Shown here in pieces: positions 8,514 to 16,841 of a stretch of DNA of 64,000 nt. How positions within the stretch are numbered: the first letter of the stretch is position 1; each line of letters opens with the position of its first letter. Made by a program: the position numbers and the translations under genes. The notes beneath the pieces are model-generated. The model did not search any database and was not told the origin of the DNA. It saw nothing but the letters and a program-made list of their open reading frames with translations. This stretch comes from Mucilaginibacter sp. L196 (lineage in GTDB: Bacteria; Bacteroidota; Bacteroidia; Sphingobacteriales; Sphingobacteriaceae). The stretch lies in NCBI RefSeq assembly GCF_009765905.1, contig NZ_LMUO01000015.1, forward strand, positions 549,238 through 613,237, read 5' to 3'.

Positions 8514-9044
8514 TATTCCAAAGTCGGTTCTGTTTTTCTTTTATCAATACCATTTTTTTGAGGGCTCACATCTACAGCATTAAGGTCACATGTTTCGAAT
8601 CGTGCTGCTGAGGCATTGACCATAAAATATTTTTGTTTTGGTTTTTAAACAGGTCTTGTTTTAGGTATACACTTCGAATACAGAATCATTGCAGCCAGTA
8701 AAATAGATATTGCTATTACATACAACATTGGATATTCTGGAGTCATTGACCACTTCATTCCCGAATATCAGAAATGTCATTCCGAAATACTTTGATTATG
8801 CTAATTCTCTTATGTGCAGCATCAATTTCGTGATATATCACGCACAACTGGATGAACTTGGAGTGCGAAATTACATGTCCAAGCCTCCCGGAATCCACTT
8901 TTAGCTGAACTTCCCTCAATATAAAACGACATATTAAAAATATATTTGAAATAAAACATCGATATACAGCCATTCTCAAATACTTAAAACAATTCATTAG
9001 CTTTAATTTTTTTTCGTTAACTTTATGAGAATGATTTCCCCGTC
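8514..9044. other. Intergenic stretch between two ECF sigma genes
   Basis: It covers 531 bp with no supported gene. Frames of 64 codons on the plus strand and 80 on the minus strand have no recognisable domain, and their AT-rich codon use looks random. A TAACTTTA sequence at 9018-9025 resembles the Bacteroidetes -7 element (TAnnTTTG) 20 nt before the next sigma gene, but no clear -33 partner is visible. Confidence 0.4.
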
Positions 9045-9626
9045 ATGAATGTTTATCAGCAATATACCGATAAAGAATTGACCGCCTTTCTCAAGTCCGG
9101 TGATCAGTTGGCTTATACTGAAATTTATGACCGTTACATATTTGTGTTACTTAGCCACATTTATAATAAGACCCGTAATCGTGAAGAAGCCAAAGACATC
9201 ATTCATGAAGTATTTACCAAGCTTTGGGCCAACCGGGAACAATTGCAAATTACCATTAGCCTTGCTGGGTATCTTTATACTTCCGCTCGTAATATCGTGC
9301 TCAATCATGTCACACATAAAGAAGTAGAAAGCAAGTACTTTGCCTCTGTTTTAAAATTTGCAGATCAGCCACAAACTATTACCGACCACCGAATTCGCGA
9401 AAATCAATTAATTGCTATTATTGAAAAGGAGATAGCGCAATTACCGGTAAAAATGCGTGAAGTATTTGAGCTTAGCCGTAAGCAGCATCTCAGTCACAAA
9501 GAAATAGCCGAGCGACTGGATATTTCGGAGCAAACTGTCAGCAAGCATGTTACGAATGCTTTAAAAATTCTGCGCATTAAACTCGGTATTTTTGCTTACC
9601 TGTTATGGATCATCTATCCTAAGTAA
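9045..9626 (+). CDS. ECF sigma factor of locus A
   Basis: This 193-aa FecI-like ECF sigma factor controls transcription of the adjacent outer-membrane transporter in Bacteroidetes cell-surface signalling. Region 2 contains AYTEIYDRYIFVLLSHIYNKTRN and IIHEVFTKLW. Region 4 contains MREVFELSRKQHLSHKEIAERLDISEQTVSKHV. It ends in a hydrophobic tail (LGIFAYLLWIIYPK). The FecR anti-sigma gene begins 77 nt downstream, followed by an STN-type SusC. This gives a full sigma / anti-sigma / receptor relay. It closely resembles the locus C sigma at 45055-45636. Confidence 0.95.
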   Translation: MNVYQQYTDKELTAFLKSGDQLAYTEIYDRYIFVLLSHIYNKTRNREEAKDIIHEVFTKLWANREQLQITISLAGYLYTSARNIVLNHVTHKEVESKYFASVLKFADQPQTITDHRIRENQLIAIIEKEIAQLPVKMREVFELSRKQHLSHKEIAERLDISEQTVSKHVTNALKILRIKLGIFAYLLWIIYPK

Positions 9627-9703
9627 AAAAAATCATTTTTATTTACCTGTTCCAATTGAGCTTATTGTCTTACTAATATTAAGGAAACAATTTCTTAATC
9701 TAT

Positions 9704-10819
9704 ATGCAGGAACAAGAACTAAAAGAGTTATTAAAAAGAATACGGAACGGAACGGCTACTGACGAAGAAAAAGCGTTGCTTGATAACTGGTACCTTCAAT
9801 ACAGGGGAGAAGAAAGTACAGATTATTTATTGGATGAACGTATAAAAGATGCCAATGCGATCTGGGCTGAATTACAACCAGTAGTAAGCATTTCTCAACA
9901 AAAGAAACTTTGGCCTCGTATCGCCGCCGCCGCCGCTATTCTTGCATTCCTTTCTTTTGGCCTCTATCAATATCTCCACAAAAATAAAATACCTAAAACC
10001 GAATACGCAAATGATATTGCACCGGGTACTGGCAAGCCTTACCTTACCTTAGCCAACGGACAAAAAATAGTTTTAGGCAATAGCAACGCCATTGTCGCTA
10101 AACAAGGTGGTGTAACGATACAACAGGACACAACAGGCAAGGTTAGCTATACGGCCAACAATTCAAGAATCGCTGATGCGCCGTACAATACCTTAACCAA
10201 TCCACGCGGCGGTAAACTGGTGAGCCTGGTACTCCCGGATGGTACATTAGCGAAACTGGAAGCCGCATCTTCTATTACCTATCAAACTGTATTTACAGGC
10301 AGAACCCGAAATGTTACGATTACTGGAAAAGTATATTTTGCAGTCAATTATAATAAACACCATCCTTTCTATGCCACAACCAAAGGGCAGGTGACCGAGG
10401 ATCTTGGCACTCATTTCATTGTTGAGGCTTTTGATGATGAACCAACGATAAAAACAACGCTGATAGAGGGTAGTGTGTCGGTGAGCAAAGACGGCCACAA
10501 AGTTTTATTAAAACCAGGCCAGCAAACTTTAGCTGCGACCACCTTAAAGGCACAGCAAGCTGATCTTGACCATGAAACGGCCTGGATCAACGGCGACCTT
10601 GACTTTAACAACCAGGATCTGCACAGCATCATGCGGGAATTAGCCCGTGTTTATAATATTGATGTCAGTTATAAAGGAGAGGTCGAAAATATGGTGCTCA
10701 ACGGTATAATTTCCAGATCGCACAATATATCTGCGGTACTTGAAATGTTTGAAGCCACAAATAATGTTCACTTCGAAATTAACGAAAGGAGGGTTATGGT
10801 GATAGCAGGACAGCGATAA
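9704..10819 (+). CDS. FecR anti-sigma factor of locus A
   Basis: This inner-membrane anti-sigma regulator of 371 aa has three parts. There is a cytoplasmic N-terminus (about 1-65) that would hold the sigma factor and a single membrane helix near 67-90 (LWPRIAAAAAILAFLSFGLY). The periplasmic FecR domain contains TNPRGGKLVSLVLPDGTLAKLEAASS and EDLGTHFIVEAF. The C-terminal DUF4974 segment ends VMVIAG. In the FecIRA paradigm the periplasmic part receives the signal from the STN domain of the loaded outer-membrane transporter. The partner here is the SusC at 10947. An AT-rich inverted repeat TTAAG/CTTAA (9679-9698) lies just before the start codon. Confidence 0.93.
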   Translation: MQEQELKELLKRIRNGTATDEEKALLDNWYLQYRGEESTDYLLDERIKDANAIWAELQPVVSISQQKKLWPRIAAAAAILAFLSFGLYQYLHKNKIPKTEYANDIAPGTGKPYLTLANGQKIVLGNSNAIVAKQGGVTIQQDTTGKVSYTANNSRIADAPYNTLTNPRGGKLVSLVLPDGTLAKLEAASSITYQTVFTGRTRNVTITGKVYFAVNYNKHHPFYATTKGQVTEDLGTHFIVEAFDDEPTIKTTLIEGSVSVSKDGHKVLLKPGQQTLAATTLKAQQADLDHETAWINGDLDFNNQDLHSIMRELARVYNIDVSYKGEVENMVLNGIISRSHNISAVLEMFEATNNVHFEINERRVMVIAGQR

Positions 10820-10946
10820 AAATAAAAAGGTATCCATAAAGAAGCCGGAAGTGCTCTAACACCGCCGGCCGATGCCTGGGTCCCTTAGATAAAAAACTAA
10901 TAGCAAACTAATGATTTAACTACTTAACCCAAACATTAACAAATGT
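10820..10946 (+). promoter_or_regulatory. FecR-SusC leader of locus A
   Basis: This 127-bp gap contains a GC-rich segment with a small inverted repeat GCCGG (10844-10848) / CCGGC (10865-10869). A second GGC/GCC pair lies beside it. It ends with an A/C-rich run leading into ATGTATGAAT. The gaps in loci B and C also hold inverted repeats. The promoter itself is not clear. Confidence 0.35.
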
Positions 10947-13900
10947 ATGAATTTTTACCCATTAACTAAGCGGGCGCTTCAATCCCGTAGGCGGCCGCTG
11001 CATCAGCTTTTCAGGATCATGAAATTAACCGCGCTCATAATAACTATAGCCATTTTGCACGTCAGCGCAAATGTTGTGGCCCAAAAAGTTACCTTGAATG
11101 AGCGGCAGGTTTCTCTTGATAAGGTTTTTAAAGACATCCGTACACAAACCGGGTATGATTTTTTGATCGGTAACGGACTGATAGAAAAAGCCGGGCTTGT
11201 GACAATCGATGTAAAAAATGCCGATTTAAAAGATGTTTTGAACATCATCCTACAGGCACCTCTGACCTATGAGATGGTGAACAAAACGGTAGTGGTGAAA
11301 AATCAAGAAGCATCTTTCTTTGACAATCTCAAAGACAAGGCTGCCAAACTCCTTACCCTCCCCGCTAACATTACCGGCAGGGTTATCGACAGCCTTGGCC
11401 AACCATTAGTTGGTGCTTCAGTAAGCTTGAAGGAAACGAAGTACAACACTTTAACTGATAGTAAAGGAGATTTTACCTTTTCATCAGTGCCACAAGGCAA
11501 ATACACGGTGATAGTTAACTACATAGGCTACGCCAGGTTCGAGAAGAACATAGAAGTTGAAGGTCGCGATTTGAGGATAGTATTGGTTGCTCATACATCA
11601 ATATCTTCGCTTGACCAGGTACAGATTATCGGTTACGGTACGGAATCTAAGCGTTTTAGTGTTGGCTCTGTGGCTACTGTTACCGCCGAAGATATAGGAA
11701 AGCAGCCGGTAACCAATCCCTTATTATCATTGGAAGGGCAAGCTCCCGGGTTGGCTGTTACTGCTATGAATGGTGTCCCAGGTTCAACAGTATTAGTGCA
11801 AGTAAGAGGACAAAACACATTGGGTACTACTTCACTTGGGCAAAAGCCTTATGACCAGCCTTTATTTATTGTAGATGGTGTGCCTTTTGCCACGGGCAAT
11901 GCAAACATTAGTCAATTATCCAATCTTGCCCTTGCACAAACCTATAGCGGCGGGATCAACCAGGAAACGGGCCTTAGCCCTTTTAACGGCATCAACCCCA
12001 ACGATATAGAAAGTATCACTATCCTCAAGGATGCAGATGCGACCTCTATTTATGGTTCAGAGGGTGCTAATGGTGTTATTTTGATAACCACAAAGAAAGG
12101 AAAACCCGGGAAAACAACTTTTGACCTCAATCTCAATACACAGTTCAATTCGGCTGCCCAGCCAGTACAATTGTTGAACACGCAACAATATCTACAATTG
12201 AGAAAGGATGCTTTTGCTGTAGACGGGATCACACCTTCCAGCAATCCTAATGATCCGGGTTATGCCCCTGATCTAACAATTTTCGATCAAAATAAATACA
12301 CGAATTGGGAGAAAATCATTGCAGGAAATACGACCAATAATACGGATGTGCATGCCAGCGTATCCGGCGGAACTGCTAATAATACTTTCCTTGTTTCTAC
12401 AGGGTATACGCGTTCCGACTATAATTATCCGGGTGATTTTGCAGACCAGAGATATACCTTACATAGCGCGTTACACAGTACCTCAGCAGATAAACGCTTC
12501 TCCATTGACCTGGTTACTGACTATGGATACGATCAAAATAATTCTGCAGGCTTTGGAGGTAGCCAGGATGTGGTGTTACCCCCCAATTTGCCCGATTTAA
12601 TAGATCCAGCCGGCAATTTGATTTGGAACTACAAGGGAGTGCCTTTAAATGTCCAGAATTTTTACAGCTCTTTAAAACAACCTGCCTATTTGCAGAACTT
12701 TAATTTCAACAGTTCCTTAAATCTTTCCTATCAAATATTGCAGGGCTTAACAATTGGTGCTAACCTGGGTTATAGCCGTAATACCACAAGTGAGAATTCC
12801 GAAGATCCCGCATCCTCACAAGACCCGTCGTATGCGCAGGCTAATGCGTCCTTTGCCAATAACGCCGCTCAAACTATTAATATTGAACCGCAGATAAATT
12901 ATAACAAATCTATTGGAAAAGGAACGCTAAGCGCTTTGCTCGGTGGTACCTATAAAAAGAATACGACCGATGCCAGTCAAACCCTGGCATATGGTTATTC
13001 AAATGATGCTTTCCTCGGATCAATTGATGGCGCTACGAGTACATATCCTTACGATGCTGCAAACATCGTTAAATACAGTGCCGCCTTTGCGCGCCTTAAA
13101 TATATTTATGATCAAAAATATATTATTGAATTTACAGGCAGAAGGGATGGTTCCAGTAATTTTGGCCCCGGCCGCCAGTTCGGCAATTTTGGTTCTGTAG
13201 GAGCGGGCTGGATATTTTCTGAAGAAAAAATATTCAAAGAAGCCCTTCCTTTCTTTAGTTACGGCAAGCTGTCCGGAAGTTATGGAACAACAGGAGGGGA
13301 TGCTTCCCAGGCTTACTCCTATCAGGCATTATATCAAAATTTGTCTTATGTTCCTGCTTACCAGAATATTAAGCAAAGCTATCCTTATAACCTTTACAAT
13401 CCTGATTTTAGCTGGGCAACAAAAAAATCATTGAATCTGGCATTAGACTTGGGTTTTTTTAATAATCGATTGCTGTTAAATGCTACCTATTACAGGGACC
13501 GGGAAGGCGACCAATTGGTAAGTTATCCGCTGCCCGCACAAGCAGGTTTCCCGAGTGTATTTGGAAATCTGAATGCCACTATTCAAAACCAGGGTTGGGA
13601 ATTTACAGCAAGTTCAACCAACATAAAAACCAAGGATTTCACCTGGACAACTAATTTTAATTTAACATTCAACCGAAATAAATTACTTTCTTTCCCTAAC
13701 CTGGCATCATCTCCTTATGCCACGCAGTACATCATAGGCCAGCCTACTTCTATTGTATTTGGTTACAGGTATAAGGATGTAAACCCTACCACCGGACTGT
13801 TTGAGTTTTACGATAAAAATGGGAATGTTACTTCTAATCCCACCTATGGAACAGCTGCGACTGGTGGCGATGAAGTTCCAATTGCCAATAGGGAAGTTAA

Positions 13901-14387
13901 CTACATGGGTGGATTTGGGAATAATTTCACCTATAAACATTTCAACCTTTATATTTTCTGCCAGTTTTCCAGCGGAGATGCTCCTAATTATCTTTCCGAA
14001 GTTTATGGTGTTAATTATCCAGGCGCAATGCAAAATCAACCTGAAGCAATACTGAATAATTATTGGAAAGCCCCGGGCGATCATGCCACGCTTCAACGAT
14101 TGGCGAGCAGTTACAATAGTTCAGTTACCTCTGCAGGGGATTTCGCGCAATCAAGCGGAGCCTACGGCAATGATACTTACCTGCGTGTTAAAACAGCCGC
14201 TTTATCTTATGCCTTGCCGGATGCTTTTCTCAAAAAAGTTCATGTTAAAGGTGGCAGCATTTATGTGAATGCCCAAAATCTGTTGACTATCACAAATTAT
14301 AAGGTAGGCGACCCGGAACAGCCTGGTAGTTACACTTCTTTTCCTTTGCAGCGGATTGTAGCATTTGGTTTAAATCTCAAATTCTAA
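10947..14387 (+). CDS. SusC/RagA TonB-linked outer-membrane transporter with STN domain (locus A)
   Basis: This 1146-aa TonB-dependent transporter starts with a long leader (MNFYPLTKRALQ...) that precedes the signal peptide MKLTALIITIAILHVSANVVAQ. An STN signalling domain follows at about residues 50-110, a carboxypeptidase-regulatory-like domain at about 140-215, and the TonB plug with ILKDADATSIYGSEGANGVILITTKKG near 350-380. The rest is a 22-strand-type barrel ending VAFGLNLKF. The STN domain ties it to the upstream FecR and sigma. It is very similar to the locus C SusC, sharing TGRRDGSSNFGPGRQFGNFG, so A and C arose by duplication. Substrate is unknown; RagA-type relatives import peptides. 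Confidence 0.95.
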   Translation: MNFYPLTKRALQSRRRPLHQLFRIMKLTALIITIAILHVSANVVAQKVTLNERQVSLDKVFKDIRTQTGYDFLIGNGLIEKAGLVTIDVKNADLKDVLNIILQAPLTYEMVNKTVVVKNQEASFFDNLKDKAAKLLTLPANITGRVIDSLGQPLVGASVSLKETKYNTLTDSKGDFTFSSVPQGKYTVIVNYIGYARFEKNIEVEGRDLRIVLVAHTSISSLDQVQIIGYGTESKRFSVGSVATVTAEDIGKQPVTNPLLSLEGQAPGLAVTAMNGVPGSTVLVQVRGQNTLGTTSLGQKPYDQPLFIVDGVPFATGNANISQLSNLALAQTYSGGINQETGLSPFNGINPNDIESITILKDADATSIYGSEGANGVILITTKKGKPGKTTFDLNLNTQFNSAAQPVQLLNTQQYLQLRKDAFAVDGITPSSNPNDPGYAPDLTIFDQNKYTNWEKIIAGNTTNNTDVHASVSGGTANNTFLVSTGYTRSDYNYPGDFADQRYTLHSALHSTSADKRFSIDLVTDYGYDQNNSAGFGGSQDVVLPPNLPDLIDPAGNLIWNYKGVPLNVQNFYSSLKQPAYLQNFNFNSSLNLSYQILQGLTIGANLGYSRNTTSENSEDPASSQDPSYAQANASFANNAAQTINIEPQINYNKSIGKGTLSALLGGTYKKNTTDASQTLAYGYSNDAFLGSIDGATSTYPYDAANIVKYSAAFARLKYIYDQKYIIEFTGRRDGSSNFGPGRQFGNFGSVGAGWIFSEEKIFKEALPFFSYGKLSGSYGTTGGDASQAYSYQALYQNLSYVPAYQNIKQSYPYNLYNPDFSWATKKSLNLALDLGFFNNRLLLNATYYRDREGDQLVSYPLPAQAGFPSVFGNLNATIQNQGWEFTASSTNIKTKDFTWTTNFNLTFNRNKLLSFPNLASSPYATQYIIGQPTSIVFGYRYKDVNPTTGLFEFYDKNGNVTSNPTYGTAATGGDEVPIANREVNYMGGFGNNFTYKHFNLYIFCQFSSGDAPNYLSEVYGVNYPGAMQNQPEAILNNYWKAPGDHATLQRLASSYNSSVTSAGDFAQSSGAYGNDTYLRVKTAALSYALPDAFLKKVHVKGGSIYVNAQNLLTITNYKVGDPEQPGSYTSFPLQRIVAFGLNLKF

Positions 14388-14399
14388 ACAATTATTATC

Positions 14400-15806
14400 A
14401 TGAAAATATTCTCTTTTAATAAAAATAAAATACTGGTAGGTTTGTTGTTGCTTGCCCTTAGTGCGCTTGTTTCCTGTAAAAAACTAATTGAAATACCTCC
14501 CAATCCACCAACGCAAATTACGAGGGCCCAGCAATTTGCAGATAGTGCGTCAACACTCTCTGCCGTTGTTGGGGTATATACTTATAATCAAGGACAAGGT
14601 TTTGCTTACAGCGATGCCAACCTTACCATATCTACAGGGCTTTCTGCTGATGAGATATCTAGTACCGAAAGTTATGGCGATGAATCGGAATTCTACAGTT
14701 ATACCCTAACTCCCCAAAATAGCGAGATAACTTTTTTATGGCAATACCCCTATCAAAGCCTGTACCAGGTAAATGATGTACTGGATGGTATAACCAATAA
14801 CAAAAACTTATCAGCTTCATTCATCAAACAAATTACAGGAGAAATGAAGGTTACCCGGGCATTATATTATTTTAACCTGGTCAATTTATTTGGTGGAGTG
14901 CCTTTGGTTACTTCAACCGATTATGCTGTAAATGCTCAGCTACCCAAGGCTTCTGTTGACGCTGTTTATACCCAGATTTTAGCAGATCTCAGCGATGCCG
15001 TTAAAAAATTACCGGCAAGTTATCCGGTAGAATCATCCGGGCATGTAAGGCCCAATTTATATACGGCGCTGGCATTATTGTCTAAAGTTCATTTATACCA
15101 AGGACAGTGGCAGGCTGCCTATAACGAAGCTGATTCAATTATTAAATCAGGTATGTATAGCGTGACGAACACCCCTTTAAATGGCGTATTTCTTGATGGA
15201 AGTAATGAAGCCATTTGGCAATTGCCTGCTATAAGTTCGGATAACCAAACAGCAGAAGCAAGAATTTTTGTACCTAATAGCGGATCAACACCTAACTTTT
15301 TAGTAACACCTTTTTTGTTAAGTCAATTTGAAGCGGGAGACCAACGCCTTCAAAACTGGATAGGTACAGCTGTTATAAATAACCAGAATCTTTATTACCC
15401 TTTCAAATATAAGAATGTACTGGCAAGTGCAACCCCTGTGGAAGATTATATGGTTTTTAGGTTAGGTGAAATGTACCTGATCCGTGCTGAAGCTGCTGCG
15501 GAACTTAATAATTTGAGTGGAGCTTTGGCGGATGTTAATATCATACGTGCCAGGGCCGGCTTAGCAGCCAGCACCGCTGATGTAACATCGCCAACTGCTG
15601 TATTAGCCGCTGTTATGCATGAAAGGCAAACAGAACTGTGCTTTGAATGGGGCAATCGTTGGTTCGATTTAAAAAGGACAAAGGCAGCGGGTACTGTACT
15701 AACTGCTGAAAAAACCGGTTGGCAGAGTTATGATGCCTTATATCCATTACCACAAGCGCAGATACAATTAAACAGCCATCTTATACAAAACCCGGACTAT
15801 CATTAA
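14400..15806 (+). CDS. SusD/RagB substrate-binding lipoprotein (locus A)
   Basis: This 468-aa surface lipoprotein caps the SusC barrel and captures substrate. It has a lipoprotein signal peptide with lipobox ALVSC near residue 28. It also shows the TPR-rich SusD fold with GEMKVTRALYYFNLVNLFGGVPLV and HERQTELCFEWGNRWFDLKRT, and ends QNPDYH. It follows the SusC gene by 12 nt. Its N-terminus KKLIEIPPNPPTQI is shared with the locus C SusD (KKLIEIPPSPPQDI). A strong terminator-like hairpin lies just downstream. Confidence 0.94.
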   Translation: MKIFSFNKNKILVGLLLLALSALVSCKKLIEIPPNPPTQITRAQQFADSASTLSAVVGVYTYNQGQGFAYSDANLTISTGLSADEISSTESYGDESEFYSYTLTPQNSEITFLWQYPYQSLYQVNDVLDGITNNKNLSASFIKQITGEMKVTRALYYFNLVNLFGGVPLVTSTDYAVNAQLPKASVDAVYTQILADLSDAVKKLPASYPVESSGHVRPNLYTALALLSKVHLYQGQWQAAYNEADSIIKSGMYSVTNTPLNGVFLDGSNEAIWQLPAISSDNQTAEARIFVPNSGSTPNFLVTPFLLSQFEAGDQRLQNWIGTAVINNQNLYYPFKYKNVLASATPVEDYMVFRLGEMYLIRAEAAAELNNLSGALADVNIIRARAGLAASTADVTSPTAVLAAVMHERQTELCFEWGNRWFDLKRTKAAGTVLTAEKTGWQSYDALYPLPQAQIQLNSHLIQNPDYH

Positions 15807-15840
15807 GCAATAAATTTCAGATTGCAAACACTTCAAATCA

Positions 15841-15871
15841 CTATCCGGGGTATGATTTATGCCTCGGATAG
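15841..15871 (+). terminator. Intra-operon terminator/attenuator between SusD and the ABC genes
   Basis: A 13-bp stem (15841-15853 with 15859-15871, two G-U pairs allowed) encloses a 5-nt loop GATTT and is followed by the pyrimidine-rich CGGTTTCTATTTC. It sits 34 nt after susD and ends 26 nt before the preferred ABC start. It probably lowers read-through from the abundant SusCD transcript into the downstream genes. The pairing is read directly; the attenuation role is inferred. Confidence 0.65.
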
Positions 15872-15897
15872 CGGTTTCTATTTCAAAAAATCTAAAT

Positions 15898-16830
15898 ATG
15901 GAAAATTCAATTTTGAGTATAAAAAATTTATCGCACCGATACAGTAGTAACTGGGCCATCCGCGACATTGACCTGGAAATAAACAGGACCGGGATCTTAG
16001 GCCTACTGGGTTCCAATGGGGCAGGTAAATCCACCACTATGAACATCATGTGTGGGGTTTTAAACCAGACGGAGGGCAGTGTACTGATCAATGGGATAGA
16101 TATTCGTGAAAACCCCGAGTTGGCTAAAAGACAAATCGGCTTCCTCCCCCAGAATCCACCATTATACCTGGACCTAACGGTAGATGAATATCTGATTTAT
16201 ACGGCGGAATTACGGAAAATAGAGACTAAGGCTATTAAACCAGCTTTGGAAGAGGCCAAAGACCGTTGCGGCATATCCCACTTCAGCAATCGCCTGATCA
16301 AGAATTTGTCAGGCGGTTACCGCCAGCGGGTAGGGATCGCGCAATCTATTATCCATAAACCAAAGCTAGTGGTAATGGATGAACCAACCAATGGCTTAGA
16401 CCCCAACCAGATTACCGAGGTAAGAACGCTGATCAAAGAAATTGCTGTAGAACACGCGGTTATTTTTTCCTCCCATGTTTTATCAGAAGTGCAAATGCTT
16501 TGCAAAGAGATCAAAATGATAGCCGATGGAAGAATTGTTTTTTCCGATACCATGGATGCCTTTAATAATTATGTAGAGCCACATAGCGTACTAATGCAAA
16601 TGGAAAATCCGCCGGGAGCAGCGGAGCTATTGAAGATTGCCGGCGTGGATAAAGTAGACTTCGTAACAGAAAGGCAAGCTCGCGTTTACTTTACAGGTGA
16701 CCGGGAAATTACGGAACGACTTATAGGAGCAAGCGTGCATAATGGCTGGCGCTTAAGTGAGATCAGCCTTGACAAAACCGCTCTTGATGAGATCTTCAAA
16801 CAACTATCCACAAAATCAACGCAATCCTAA
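15898..16830 (+). CDS. ABC transporter ATP-binding protein, GldA-like
   Basis: This 310-aa ATPase has Walker A GSNGAGKST at residues 38-46, Q-loop FLPQNPP, signature LSGGYRQRVGIAQ, Walker B LVVMDEPTNGLDP and H-loop SSHVLSE. It has the C-terminal extension common in ABC-2 exporters and GldA. The frame is open from 15859, but that start lies within a terminator hairpin. The ATG at 15898 (MENSILSIKNLSHRY) fits the family. It is 11 nt upstream of its permease partner. GldA-like proteins drive ABC complexes associated with gliding and secretion; here the context is an outer-membrane uptake locus. Confidence 0.92.
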   Translation: MENSILSIKNLSHRYSSNWAIRDIDLEINRTGILGLLGSNGAGKSTTMNIMCGVLNQTEGSVLINGIDIRENPELAKRQIGFLPQNPPLYLDLTVDEYLIYTAELRKIETKAIKPALEEAKDRCGISHFSNRLIKNLSGGYRQRVGIAQSIIHKPKLVVMDEPTNGLDPNQITEVRTLIKEIAVEHAVIFSSHVLSEVQMLCKEIKMIADGRIVFSDTMDAFNNYVEPHSVLMQMENPPGAAELLKIAGVDKVDFVTERQARVYFTGDREITERLIGASVHNGWRLSEISLDKTALDEIFKQLSTKSTQS

Positions 16831-16841
16831 TTATCTCCATA

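Noticed and set aside
8710..8997. Short frames on both strands in the gap between two sigma genes
   Set aside because: Overlapping opposite-strand frames with no recognisable family; composition looks like AT-rich non-coding DNA.
9018..9025. TAACTTTA as a Bacteroidetes -7 promoter element before the locus A sigma
   Set aside because: One mismatch to TAnnTTTG and no TTTG-like -33 element at the right distance, so it is not listed as a promoter.
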